Shown: piece by piece, positions 19,430 through 28,601 of the stretch
Layout of the letters: every line of letters begins with the position of its first letter
Position numbering within the stretch: the first letter of the stretch is position 1
NCBI RefSeq assembly: GCF_024125445.1
Contig: NZ_JAMXWM010000008.1
Coordinates: 1-64,000, forward strand
Source of the DNA: Sporolactobacillus shoreicorticis
GTDB taxonomy: Bacteria; Bacillota; Bacilli; Bacillales; Sporolactobacillaceae
Reading direction: 5' to 3'
Length of the DNA stretch: 64,000 bases
Notes under the pieces: generated by a model
Database searches by the model: none
The model's input: only the letters and a program-made list of their open reading frames with translations
Told to the model about the DNA's origin: nothing
Made by a program: the position numbers and the translations under genes

Positions 19430-19867
19430 GTGAAGAAAAAATTAATTATGCCCGATCTAAGCACCGCAACCCATTGGATGAATCAAAAAGTCACACGCGA
19501 GCGTCTTCTTGGCGCGCCAACACTGATCCATTTCTGGTCGATAAGCTGCTCCAAATGCAAAGCTGCAATGCCAATCGTACAATCCATTCGTGAAAAATAT
19601 AGAGGAGTTCTCAATGTTGTGGCTGTCCATATGCCCTTATCTGAAGCTGACCTGGATGTTAATGAGGTTGCGCGAGTTGCTGCCATGCACTCAGTTACGG
19701 AGCCGATTCTTATCGACAATACCCATCGGCTGGCAGATGCTTTTGGGAATCGTTTTGTTCCCGCATATTATTTATTTAATGCCGGCGGCGAATTGATCGA
19801 ATATCATATGGGCGAGCGTGGTGCGATGCGCATTCATAAAGCAGCCGATCGTCTTCTCTTTCATTAA
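19430..19867 (+). CDS. Thioredoxin-fold protein (TlpA/ResA-like), cytoplasmic
   Basis: A 145-aa protein with a redox site FWSISCSKCKAAMP (Cys40, Cys43) and the thioredoxin cis-Pro region RFVPAYYLFNAGG. It lacks a signal peptide or anchor, unlike ResA, so it should act in the cytoplasm. Start is GTG with AGGGGG upstream. It stands alone between a terminator and a convergent gene. Partner unknown. Confidence 0.8.
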   Translation: MKKKLIMPDLSTATHWMNQKVTRERLLGAPTLIHFWSISCSKCKAAMPIVQSIREKYRGVLNVVAVHMPLSEADLDVNEVARVAAMHSVTEPILIDNTHRLADAFGNRFVPAYYLFNAGGELIEYHMGERGAMRIHKAADRLLFH

Positions 19868-19925
19868 TGCCACTCAGATTTCGCGCCGTTTAACCCTGCT
19901 AAAAGCAGGACGAATTTGCGAAGAT

Positions 19926-20375
19926 TCACTTTGTATAAAAGACGATCAATTTATGTCTGCAAAACCGAATGAGAACATAGCAGCCCCAACCGATCATCGC
20001 GCCAATCGTATTTAATAAAACATCATCAATATCAAAAATCCGTTCGGCAAAAAAATACTGACATAATTCAATGAACAAACTGATGCAGAATCCGAGAATC
20101 AGCTGCCGGATAACAAGCCTCCGTTTAACTTGAATTAGCATTGGCAATAAAAAACCGAGCGGAAGAAAAAGCATCACATTTCCACCGATATTCTTCATGA
20201 TGAGCATGCTGTCTCCGCTTCGCAGCATCAGCCGTATACTGCTGAAAAGGATCAGGTTGCTAGACTTTCCGTATGTATAGTAATTATGCGTGAGAAGAGT
20301 CACAAAAACGAGAAGAGCAAGATAACCAATAAAAAAAACCGCAGCAATATGTTTTTTGTTCATTTTTTTCAACAT
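19926..20375 (-). CDS. VanZ-like membrane protein
   Basis: A 149-aa protein with four hydrophobic segments and the VanZ-family features NIGGNVMLFLPLGFLLP and SLFIELCQYFF with DIDDVLLNTIGAMIGW. VanZ-like proteins are linked to low-level glycopeptide tolerance, but no van genes are nearby, so the role is open. AGGAGGGCAG precedes the ATG. Confidence 0.85.
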   Translation of the reverse strand: MLKKMNKKHIAAVFFIGYLALLVFVTLLTHNYYTYGKSSNLILFSSIRLMLRSGDSMLIMKNIGGNVMLFLPLGFLLPMLIQVKRRLVIRQLILGFCISLFIELCQYFFAERIFDIDDVLLNTIGAMIGWGCYVLIRFCRHKLIVFYTK

Positions 20376-20508
20376 AACTGCCCTCCTCCTTTATAGATAA
20401 CTATGTGGTTCTTTCAAAAATGATGTATGCTTGGCCTCTTTTACTTACAGAACGATGACCGTTCATAGACATATTTGAAAAAGTGTATTATTATATAGCT
20501 GATTGAAA

Positions 20509-20523
20509 TTAAAATTATTATAA
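20509..20523 (+). promoter_or_regulatory. Candidate PerR box upstream of the metal ATPase
   Basis: TTAAAATTATTATAA matches the PerR consensus TTATAATNATTATAA at 13 of 14 defined positions. It lies about 200 bases before the ATPase start. In B. subtilis pfeT (zosA) is repressed by PerR, which supports both the site and the gene call. A weaker, three-mismatch PerR-like copy is at 20656-20670 and a three-mismatch Fur-like sequence at 20586-20600. Confidence 0.65.
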
Positions 20524-20533
20524 TCTATTTTTT

Positions 20534-20565
20534 CAATGCTGTCGCTTGTATTAGCGGCAGCATTG
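20534..20565. repeat. 13-bp inverted repeat in the ATPase leader
   Basis: CAATGCTGTCGCT / AGCGGCAGCATTG, six-base loop, one G-T wobble. No T run on either strand follows, so it is not a classic terminator. It lies between the PerR box and the gene and may be a leader hairpin. Confidence 0.6.
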
Positions 20566-20722
20566 AGTACTTTTAGGGGTTTCGATGATGATTATTATTC
20601 TCAATTAATTCATCGAATTCTATTCACCAATACATTTTAGATAATATATATTAAATTATATTAATTATTGTTTACGTTTGTTTTTAAAAATATAATTCGC
20701 AAAACGAAGGGGCAGATTTTTT

Positions 20723-22648
20723 ATGATACCGGAAGCAAAACTTGTACCATTCCCGAGCAAACCTAATTCCAATCACCCGATAAGCGCTCTGTGGAAACAA
20801 CATGGTGAGCTTATTGCCGCACTTAGCGGCGGTGGCTTGACGCTGATTGCCTTTTTGCTTGAGCTCGCGAATCATCCGCGCGCCTGGCTTCTCTATCCGG
20901 CTGCCTATCTGATCGGCGGTTATTTTAAAACAAAGCAGGGAATATCGGACACAATTCGAACACGTGAATTAAACGTTGAACTATTAATGATTACTGCTGC
21001 GATCGGTGCCGCCTGTATCAACCATTGGCTCGAAGGCGCTGTATTAATTTTTATCTTTGCGCTCAGCGGCGCTTTGGAGACGTATTCCACAGCCAAGAGT
21101 ACTCATGCGCTTTCTGCACTCATGAACTTGCAGCCTGAAGTTGCGCGTCTTGTCGCAAGTGGCCGTGAAACGATGATTTCAGTGAAGCAGATTACCCCCG
21201 GCGATATCATTCTTGTTAAGCCCGGAGAACGAATTCCCGCCGACGCTGTCATCACTGATGGTGAAACAACAGTTAATGAAGCGACAATGACTGGAGAATC
21301 CGTACCGGTTTTTAAAAAATCTGGTGCTGAATTGATGGCCGGTACCATGAATTTGGACGGCAGTGTCTTCGCGCGCGTCACGAAGCGATGCAACGACTCC
21401 TTATTCAGTAAAATCTTGGATCTTGTACAATCAGCTCAAAAGGAAAAAGCTCCGACTCAGTTGTTTATTGAACGTTTTGAACGCATCTATGTTAAAGTCG
21501 TTCTGATCGTCACCGCGCTGATGCTCTTTGCGCCACATGTTCTCTTAGGCTGGTCGTGGAGCGAAACCATCTACCGAGCGATGGTTCTGCTCGTCGTTGC
21601 TTCGCCTTGCGCATTGGTCGCTTCGACAACACCGGCCGTTCTTTCAGCCGTTGCCTCAGGTGCCAGGCACGGCATACTGATTAAAGGCGGCATTCATTTG
21701 GAGCAGCTTGCTATGATTAAACTCATTGCTTTTGATAAAACTGGAACGATTACAAACGGCGCTCCTGAGGTCACCGATTTTATAAATAACAGCACACTGA
21801 CTGATTCGATTCTGCTCAGACGTATTGCCGCAATCGAAAATCAATCGTCGCATCCGCTTGGTAAAGCGCTTGTCGCTTATACCCAAAAAATCTGCGGTCA
21901 TGTACCCTTACCCAAAGTTGGTAAAATCAAAGTCAAACCGGGCTTTGGTATCATCGGCTGCGCGGAAAATACTGAATACATGATTGGAAAAGAAGCAATG
22001 ATGGATGCAGCTGCCCTAAAAGAATTCCTGCAAAAAAATAATCTCCCCCGTTCAACTAATGGCGAAACGCTGGTTTACGCCGCTTCAGAGGGAAAAATAA
22101 TCGGCCGCTTTTCTTTAAAAGATCGCGTCAGAGATTCAGCCGCAGAGGCAATCCGCTCACTTAATAAGTACGGAATTAAAACGGTGATGATTACTGGCGA
22201 CAATCAGCAAACTGCAGCTGCAGTGCAGAGAGAGTCCGGAATCAGCGGTTATATAGCCAACTGTCTGCCTGAGAACAAAGCCATTGAGATAAAACGATTA
22301 AATAAAAAATACGGTCATGTGGCCATGTGCGGCGATGGAATTAATGACACACCTGCCCTCGTGCAGGCTTCAGTCGGGATTGCCATGGGAGCAGGAAACG
22401 ACGCGGCTCTTGAAACCGCGGATATTGTTCTCATGAAAAATGATCTGACAAAAATAGCAGAAGCGGTGCGATTGTCGAAAAAAATGAGTCGAATTGTAAA
22501 AATGAATATTATTTTTGCCATGGCAATGATTGTCTTTCTGATCGCCACCAACTTTTTACAGTTTCTAACCATGCCCTTCGGTGTCGTTGGACATGAAGGA
22601 AGCACTATTCTGGTTATTCTTAATGGGCTCCGGCTTTTGCGCGGATAA
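20723..22648 (+). CDS. pfeT: P1B-type metal-exporting ATPase, PfeT/ZosA-like
   Basis: A 641-aa heavy-metal P-type ATPase. It has no N-terminal CxxC metal-binding domain, the usual PfeT/ZosA trait. Motifs: actuator TGES (TMTGESVPV), membrane SPC motif VASPCALVAS near residue 293, phosphorylation site AFDKTGTITNG near 338, SSHPLGKAL near 376, and GDGINDTPALVQA near 541. SPC plus the missing N-terminal domain and the PerR box fit an Fe(II) exporter as in B. subtilis; Zn or Co/Cd transport remains possible. AAGGGG lies upstream of the ATG. Confidence 0.85.
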   Translation: MIPEAKLVPFPSKPNSNHPISALWKQHGELIAALSGGGLTLIAFLLELANHPRAWLLYPAAYLIGGYFKTKQGISDTIRTRELNVELLMITAAIGAACINHWLEGAVLIFIFALSGALETYSTAKSTHALSALMNLQPEVARLVASGRETMISVKQITPGDIILVKPGERIPADAVITDGETTVNEATMTGESVPVFKKSGAELMAGTMNLDGSVFARVTKRCNDSLFSKILDLVQSAQKEKAPTQLFIERFERIYVKVVLIVTALMLFAPHVLLGWSWSETIYRAMVLLVVASPCALVASTTPAVLSAVASGARHGILIKGGIHLEQLAMIKLIAFDKTGTITNGAPEVTDFINNSTLTDSILLRRIAAIENQSSHPLGKALVAYTQKICGHVPLPKVGKIKVKPGFGIIGCAENTEYMIGKEAMMDAAALKEFLQKNNLPRSTNGETLVYAASEGKIIGRFSLKDRVRDSAAEAIRSLNKYGIKTVMITGDNQQTAAAVQRESGISGYIANCLPENKAIEIKRLNKKYGHVAMCGDGINDTPALVQASVGIAMGAGNDAALETADIVLMKNDLTKIAEAVRLSKKMSRIVKMNIIFAMAMIVFLIATNFLQFLTMPFGVVGHEGSTILVILNGLRLLRG

Positions 22649-22687
22649 TTTTCTGACACATAGATCATTATCATCACATGGCCAGAG

Positions 22688-22722
22688 AAAAACGAGCGCT
22701 AATCAATGCGCTCGTTCTTTTC
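22688..22722. terminator. Bidirectional terminator between pfeT-like and yihY-like genes
   Basis: Stem AACGAGCGC / GCGCTCGTT with an eight-base loop, A run on one side and CTTTT on the other. It includes the stop codon of the minus-strand gene. Confidence 0.8.
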
Positions 22723-23550
22723 CGGTTTCGTCAGTTCATGAATAACCGCATTGATTTGACCGCCGATAATGATTGTAATTGCAGTCAGATAAAACCAAAG
22801 CATGAGAACAATAATTCCTCCAAGTGTACCGTACGTGGACGCATAATTCCCGAAATAACGGACATAGAAGGAAAAACCATAAGAAACAACTTGCCAGCTG
22901 ACTCCGGCGATCACCGCACCGATCAGCACTTGATCCATTTTCAGTTTCATATTCGGCCCGAGACGGTAGAGAAAGGCGAAAATAATGATAATGACGCAGA
23001 ACGTGACCAGCGTACTGATAACCGACCACATATCGGCAAACGTATGGGAAAGACCGATATGACTGAATAGAGTTCTTGCGAGCCCCGCAGAAATAACGTT
23101 GACTGCGAGGGTCATCGCAATGGCAAAGATCATCGCTACGGTAAAACACATGGCAAGCAGCCGGATGAGGAAAAAGGAACGCGTTTCTTCAACTCGGTAA
23201 GCACGATTCAATGTACGCATGAGTGCATTAACCGCGCTTGAAGCAGGCCAAAGCGTGGCAATAACACCGACTGAAAGCAATCCGCCGCGTTTCGTAAATA
23301 CGCTGTCTAAGTTTTGATGGATCAGAGACAGTACCTCTTTAGGAAGATAGGCACCAAAGAGAGAAAACAGCTGATCCTGATTAAGACCTAAATACGGTAT
23401 GATGGCAAACAAAAAAATAAACAGCGGAAAAAGCGACAACAAAAAATAGTACGCCAATGTTGCCGCTAAATCCGCCGTATGATCAGCAATAAAACGTCTA
23501 CCCAGAAGTTTGGCGAAGAGAAAAATATCTCTGAGCTTCACTTTTCCCAC
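22699..23550 (-). CDS. YihY/BrkB-family membrane protein (YfkH-like)
   Basis: A 283-aa protein with about six membrane helices and the YihY pattern: DHTADLAATLAYYFLLSLFPL, then ATLWPASSAVNALMRTLNRAY, and near the end WYLTAITIIIGGQINAVI-type sequence. Once annotated as RNase BN, these are now considered membrane proteins of unknown function. It is the third gene of a minus-strand set with a YtxH-like gene and a protein tyrosine phosphatase, the same as yfkJ-yfkI-yfkH of B. subtilis. Confidence 0.88.
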   Translation of the reverse strand: MGKVKLRDIFLFAKLLGRRFIADHTADLAATLAYYFLLSLFPLFIFLFAIIPYLGLNQDQLFSLFGAYLPKEVLSLIHQNLDSVFTKRGGLLSVGVIATLWPASSAVNALMRTLNRAYRVEETRSFFLIRLLAMCFTVAMIFAIAMTLAVNVISAGLARTLFSHIGLSHTFADMWSVISTLVTFCVIIIIFAFLYRLGPNMKLKMDQVLIGAVIAGVSWQVVSYGFSFYVRYFGNYASTYGTLGGIIVLMLWFYLTAITIIIGGQINAVIHELTKPEKNERID

Positions 23551-23593
23551 TTTTCCCCATCCCCCGGTCTCTCTGTCCTTAAAGGAACTCGGT

Positions 23594-24139
23594 TTACGAA
23601 TGCCGTTTTGGACGCGTATTCATTCCGGCTTTGCTTTTCTGGCCGTTTTGATGAAACGAGTTATTCTGGTCTTTCAGCATCGTACCCGGATTTGGTACAG
23701 ATGTCTCATTTTCCAGTCTCTGCAGCGCATCTGCCTCATTATCAATCAGCACAGGTTCTTGGTAATTGGCAATGTTTTTCCCGGATTGCTTGATTTTACC
23801 AGCCATCTCGGCAAGCTCATTTCCAACTTCCATTACATACTGATAGGTGTCGCTCGTACTCGTTCTCGCCTTCTCCACACGGTCGATCATTTGCTGGAAG
23901 TCGTCGGAAACTTCCCGTGCCAGGCCTTTAAGGCGTGTACCTGTTACCTGCATGTATTTGCCGACTTGATCCGGATGCTGATAAATGGCCCGAATCAGAT
24001 TGCTTCCGCCAGTCGCCGCAGTCGATAGATGATGACCCCAGACCGATCGTGTCTCGCGGCTCATCAGTGACAAACCGCAGCCGACCAAGCCGCCGATCAG
24101 CATGAATTTGCCCATTTGGCTTTTGCCATAAACACTCAT
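23594..24139 (-). CDS. YtxH-like protein (YfkI position)
   Basis: A 181-aa protein. Residues 8-25 form a glycine-rich membrane helix (MGKFMLIGGLVGCGLSLM), followed by a long predicted helical, coiled region (residues 55-130) and a polar tail. This fits YtxH-type proteins. The ATG at 24139 has GAGGGGGCAG upstream. It sits between the yfkJ- and yfkH-like genes, where B. subtilis has yfkI, but it is longer than I would expect for that gene. Function unknown. Confidence 0.65.
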   Translation of the reverse strand: MSVYGKSQMGKFMLIGGLVGCGLSLMSRETRSVWGHHLSTAATGGSNLIRAIYQHPDQVGKYMQVTGTRLKGLAREVSDDFQQMIDRVEKARTSTSDTYQYVMEVGNELAEMAGKIKQSGKNIANYQEPVLIDNEADALQRLENETSVPNPGTMLKDQNNSFHQNGQKSKAGMNTRPKRHS

Positions 24140-24254
24140 CAGATTCTGCCCCCTCAAAGTAGGTAACCCTTAAAAGGATCACGTGAATAGTCTGCACACA
24201 CCTGTTCATTAATATGAGGGGCATTGCTTATTGGCCGCTGCTAAATAGTGGGGC

Positions 24255-24719
24255 TCATCTGATTTGCCGGGCAAGCTCTTTAATTAACTGATCTGTTCCC
24301 CGATCAATCAGCTCGTATACTTCATCAAAGCGGCCGGTATAATAAGGATCCGGAACGTCCGGATGCGGCTGATCATGGAGCAACGTCATAAATCGGCTCA
24401 CCTTAGCTCTGTTTCGTGCATCAGTCATTTGAATCAGATCACGCTCATTATTTCGATCCATTGCAATGATTCGGTCAAATCGTTGAAAATCGCTTGCGTT
24501 TATTTGTCTTGCTTTCATTTGATCAAAGGGAATAGCCGCTGCCGCCAGCTGCTTTTGTGTTCCGCGATGCGGCGGATCACCGATATGCCAACTGCCGGTT
24601 CCCGCAGAATCGACCGCAATTTTCCCAGACAATCCTGCTTTGTTTACCTTCATTCGTAGTACGGCCTCAGCCATTGGCGAGCGGCAAATATTGCCAAGAC
24701 AAACAAAAAGCACACGCAT
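24255..24719 (-). CDS. yfkJ: Low-molecular-weight protein tyrosine phosphatase (YfkJ-like)
   Basis: A 154-aa phosphatase. The P-loop CLGNICRSPMAEAV (C7-x5-R13) near the N-terminus and the general-acid loop DVPDPYYTGRFDEVYEL are both intact, so it should be active on phosphotyrosine or phosphoarginine. B. subtilis YfkJ is implicated in stress resistance. First gene of the yfkJIH-like operon. Confidence 0.93.
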   Translation of the reverse strand: MRVLFVCLGNICRSPMAEAVLRMKVNKAGLSGKIAVDSAGTGSWHIGDPPHRGTQKQLAAAAIPFDQMKARQINASDFQRFDRIIAMDRNNERDLIQMTDARNRAKVSRFMTLLHDQPHPDVPDPYYTGRFDEVYELIDRGTDQLIKELARQIR

Positions 24720-24837
24720 CGTTATTCGCTCCTTAATGGATTTCTATGTACATCATATCAATAAATCAGGAAACCACAAAATTTGAGAGCAAAGCATTAT
24801 GCTACAATGGGTGCAGTACGAGAAAGAGGGGAAAAGA

Positions 24838-26613
24838 ATGGATGAATTGAATCAAAAGTGGGAGCTTGACTCCATTATTAAAGGCAGCTCATTCTCCACC
24901 TTTTTAGATGATCTTCAGCAGGCCATCCGTTCGTTTAAAAACGAATTGGAGGCAAGAACTGCTCCATATACAGTTCAAGATGCCGAAGCATTCACTACGG
25001 TGATCAATAACTATGAGACGTTGTGCAAACAATTCAATGAAGGTTCTGCTTATGCAGAATGTTTAACTGCGCAAAATATTAAAGATGCGGATGCAGCTCT
25101 GGCAAATAATCGGATGCAAAGACTTGGCGCTGAATTAGGAGCCTCCGGCAGCCTTCTGGAAAATTTACTGCGCCAAACTTCAGACAGTAATTTTAACGGA
25201 CTTGTTGAAAATAAAAGCTTAAAGGAAAGGCAATTTGCACTCCGTGAGAAACGCGAGCTCTCTCGGAAGAAATTAGGATACGATCAAGAACAGCTGATCA
25301 GCAGTCTTGCCGTTGACGGATACCACGGATGGGAAAATCTCTATTACAGTCTGATTGGGAAAATAGAAATTAAACTCAACCTTGATGGGAAAGAAAAAAC
25401 AATGTCTGTCAGCCAAGCAAACAATCTGCTGGATGACCCTGACCGCTCCGTAAGGCAAACAGCATTTAACGCATTGGAATCTGCTTGGTCTGAACATGCC
25501 GATCTTTTCGCAGCCGCGTTAAATCATATTGCAGGATTCCGGATTGCCGTTTATAGAGCACGCGGCTGGGATTCCGTTCTTGATGAACCGCTCGACTACA
25601 ATCGAATGCAGGCACAAACATTGACAACCATGTGGTCAGCCGTTGATCGTTATAAGCCGAAGCTTGCACAATTCATGCAACGTAAAGCCGAATTGTTTAA
25701 ACTTAAGAAGCTGTCATGGTTTGATCTTAACGCACCACTTAATAAAAGCAACGAAACATTGACCTATGAGGATGCGGCTGATTTCATTATCAAACATTTT
25801 GGTTCGTTCAATCCGAACATGGCATCGTTTGCAAAAAAAGCCATGGAAAACCGCTGGGTCGAAGCGGAAAATCGAGCAAATAAGCGTCCCGGCGGCTTTT
25901 GCACGAACTTTCCAATCGCTAAACAGTCGCGCATCTTCATGACATTCAGTGGAACCGCCTCAAACCGCTTGACGCTCGCACATGAATTAGGGCACGCCTA
26001 CCATCAATCCTTAATGAATGGGCTGCCCTATTTATCACAGAACTATGCGATGAACGTTGCAGAAACCGCTTCAACCTTTTCCGAAATGATCATTAGTGAC
26101 GCGGAGCGGGCAACTGCCAAAACAAAAGAGGAAAGAATAGCATTCTTATCCGATAAATTAGAGCGCTGCGTCGCACTGCTCATGAATATCCATGCCCGAT
26201 TTTTATTTGAAACACGATTCTATGATGAACGCAAACAAGGAACAGTCTCAGTCGATCGTTTGAATCAGCTGATGAGCGATGCGGAGCGTGAAGCCTATCA
26301 CGATACATTAGAGGTTTACCATCCGAGCTTTTGGGCGTCCAAACTCCACTTTTATATCACCAACTGGCCGTTTTATAATTTTCCATACACCTTTGGCTTC
26401 CTATTCAGCACCGGAATCTATGTGCGAGCGCTCCAAGAAGGTCCTTCCTTTGTGGAAAAATATGATGCGCTTTTACGTGATACCGGACGAATGACAACAG
26501 AACAGCTCGCTGAGCGTCATCTTGGTGTTGATCTAATGAGACCGGACTTCTGGATATCTGCTTTGGATTACCTGGTTCGCGATGTTGATGAGTTTCTGGA
26601 ACTGACAAAATAA
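24838..26613 (+). CDS. pepF: M3-family oligoendopeptidase, PepF-like
   Basis: Zinc peptidase that cleaves short peptides in the cytoplasm. The 591-aa frame from the ATG at 24838 (AGAGGGG upstream) contains the zinc motif AHELGHAYH with H382, E383 and H386, and a further Glu in NVAETASTFSEMI. The N-terminal half is the helical domain of M3B enzymes. With the dpp importer in the same window it could help use imported peptides, but the genes are 19 kb apart. Confidence 0.93.
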   Translation: MDELNQKWELDSIIKGSSFSTFLDDLQQAIRSFKNELEARTAPYTVQDAEAFTTVINNYETLCKQFNEGSAYAECLTAQNIKDADAALANNRMQRLGAELGASGSLLENLLRQTSDSNFNGLVENKSLKERQFALREKRELSRKKLGYDQEQLISSLAVDGYHGWENLYYSLIGKIEIKLNLDGKEKTMSVSQANNLLDDPDRSVRQTAFNALESAWSEHADLFAAALNHIAGFRIAVYRARGWDSVLDEPLDYNRMQAQTLTTMWSAVDRYKPKLAQFMQRKAELFKLKKLSWFDLNAPLNKSNETLTYEDAADFIIKHFGSFNPNMASFAKKAMENRWVEAENRANKRPGGFCTNFPIAKQSRIFMTFSGTASNRLTLAHELGHAYHQSLMNGLPYLSQNYAMNVAETASTFSEMIISDAERATAKTKEERIAFLSDKLERCVALLMNIHARFLFETRFYDERKQGTVSVDRLNQLMSDAEREAYHDTLEVYHPSFWASKLHFYITNWPFYNFPYTFGFLFSTGIYVRALQEGPSFVEKYDALLRDTGRMTTEQLAERHLGVDLMRPDFWISALDYLVRDVDEFLELTK

Positions 26614-26620
26614 AGTGTTT

Positions 26621-26644
26621 ACCGCCATGCCGATGAATGGCGGT
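26621..26644 (+). terminator. Terminator-like hairpin after pepF
   Basis: ACCGCCAT / ATGGCGGT with an eight-base loop, eight bases past the stop, followed by a poor T run (TCTGCTATTC). Confidence 0.55.
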
Positions 26645-26837
26645 TCTGCTATTCAATACTGATTATCAGTTAAGCTTAATCCGCTCGTCGCTGTTAGCAT
26701 TGATGATGGAGAGAGTTACAGTTAGTACATCTTCATATAAGAATTGCATCACTTAATGATTCCCCAATCTTTTTGTATTTCAGTTATAATGTTCTATATA
26801 TATTGAGACGGAACGATATGAGAGGAGATTGTGGTCA

Positions 26838-28529
26838 TTGATAGATAAAGATCAGCTCATCCATCGAATTCGTACGGCCTCGAAAAAGGAACCGGCGGAT
26901 TTAGTGATAAAGAATGGCAAGGTTATTGATGTGTTCAGCGGCAAACTGCTGGAAACAGATGTCGCAATCACAGACGGAATGATTATTGGACTCGGCAGCT
27001 ATGAGGGCAAAGAAACGCTCGATGCAAAGGGAAAATATGTCAGTCCGGCACTCATCGATGCTCATGTGCATATTGAGTCGTCACTGCTGACGCCTGGTGC
27101 ATTTTCCGATGTTCTTGCCGCCCATGGTGTCACGGCTGCGCTCACCGATCCGCATGAAATTGCCAATGTACTCGGTGCAACCGGAATTCGATTCATGCTG
27201 GAACGGGCCAAGGAAAGCAGCATCGATCTGTACTTCATGCTGCCTTCTTCAGTACCGGCAACCTCATTTGAGCATAACGGGGCGACGCTCGAAGCTGCCG
27301 ATCTTGAACCGCTTTTTCAGTATGACCGCGTGATCGGCCTTGCCGAAGTCATGGATTTTCCTGCTGTGTTGAACGCCGCTCCTAAGATGGTCGAGAAACT
27401 CACGATGACGCAAAAACACAGCTGGCGCATCGACGGTCACGCCGCGGGTCTGAACGCGCAGGACGTGAATGTGTATAAAGCCGCCGGCATACGTACGGAC
27501 CATGAGTGCGTCAACGTCGATGAGGCCAAAGATCGGCTCACGCGCGGACTTTACGTAATGATCCGCCAAGGTACGGTCGCCAAGGACCTGCCGCAGCTGA
27601 TCTCACTGGTCAACGAAACGAACAGCCGCCGGTTTCTTTTCTGCACGGATGACAAGTATCCGGACGATCTGATTCACGAAGGCAGTGTCGATCACAACGT
27701 GCGCCTTGCGATCGAACACGGAGTCGATCCGATCACCTGCATTAAAATGGCTTCATTGAACGCTGCAGAATGCTATGGATTCCGGGAAAAAGGCGCCGTC
27801 GCTCCAGGATATGAGGCCAATTTTCTGCTGCTTGACGACTTGGAGCATTTCTCCGTTCAACAGGTTTATGCACATGGAAGGCTGGTCGCTGAAAACGGAC
27901 GTGCCGTACAGCAGCATACAAATTCTTCCATTAGCGCTGACACTCATCCATTGACCTGGCCGGAACTGACAACGAAACAATTTGCGATCCCGCTTGGCTC
28001 CGACCAAAAGGCTCATATTATTGAAATTGTCCCGAACAGTCTTGTGACGCGTGATCGGATTGAGAAAGTGCCAGCCACAAACGGCTGTTTCTCCTTCTCG
28101 CCGGACAGCGACTATTTGAAGTTAGCCGTTATTGAGCGGCACAATGGGCTCGGCACAATCGGTTTGGCAGTTGTCAAGGGATTTGAAATAAAATCCGGCG
28201 CCATGGCAACGACCGTTGCTCATGATTCACACAACCTGGTTGTCGCCGGATGCAGCGATGCGGACATGATCTTCGCCGCGGAACGACTGAGGCAAATAGA
28301 CGGAGGAATGGTCGTCGTTAATGACGGAGAAGTTCTTGCCGAACTCGCACTGCCGATCGCTGGATTAATGACCGACGCGCCGGCAGAAAAAACGGCTCAA
28401 AAATTGAACCAGTTGAGAGCGGCGGCAACTTCTCTTGGCGTTTCCAAATCATTCAACCCATTTTTGACACTTTCATTTCTCAGTCTTCCTGTTATTCCGG
28501 ATCTGAAGCTTACGGATACGGGAATGTGA
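26838..28529 (+). CDS. ade: Adenine deaminase
   Basis: Converts adenine to hypoxanthine in purine salvage. The protein of about 563 aa has the amidohydrolase metal motif IDAHVHIESSLL, DPHEIANVLG, and the C-terminal domain with VAHDSHNLVVAGCSD, all typical of the Ade/YerA family. I take the TTG at 26838 as start because GAGGAG lies 10 bases upstream; a TTG at 26829 would be only about one base from it. A TATAAT at 26785-26790 may be the -10. I saw no purine riboswitch in the leader. Confidence 0.93.
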   Translation: MIDKDQLIHRIRTASKKEPADLVIKNGKVIDVFSGKLLETDVAITDGMIIGLGSYEGKETLDAKGKYVSPALIDAHVHIESSLLTPGAFSDVLAAHGVTAALTDPHEIANVLGATGIRFMLERAKESSIDLYFMLPSSVPATSFEHNGATLEAADLEPLFQYDRVIGLAEVMDFPAVLNAAPKMVEKLTMTQKHSWRIDGHAAGLNAQDVNVYKAAGIRTDHECVNVDEAKDRLTRGLYVMIRQGTVAKDLPQLISLVNETNSRRFLFCTDDKYPDDLIHEGSVDHNVRLAIEHGVDPITCIKMASLNAAECYGFREKGAVAPGYEANFLLLDDLEHFSVQQVYAHGRLVAENGRAVQQHTNSSISADTHPLTWPELTTKQFAIPLGSDQKAHIIEIVPNSLVTRDRIEKVPATNGCFSFSPDSDYLKLAVIERHNGLGTIGLAVVKGFEIKSGAMATTVAHDSHNLVVAGCSDADMIFAAERLRQIDGGMVVVNDGEVLAELALPIAGLMTDAPAEKTAQKLNQLRAAATSLGVSKSFNPFLTLSFLSLPVIPDLKLTDTGM

Positions 28530-28558
28530 TGTACGCGCGTTTCATCACATTCCCGTAT
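28516..28558. terminator. Perfect 16-bp hairpin at the ade stop codon
   Basis: ATACGGGAATGTGATG and its exact complement are separated by 11 bases. The left arm contains the ade stop codon. It lacks a T run, so it may terminate poorly or act as an RNA-stabilising hairpin between ade and the methyltransferase gene. Confidence 0.6.
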
Positions 28559-28601
28559 TCGCGAAATAACAGATCATCGTTTCCTATGAGGAGGATTTTT
28601 C

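Noticed and set aside
26645-26837. Purine riboswitch before ade
   Set aside because: The conserved loop sequences and three-way junction are not recognisable.
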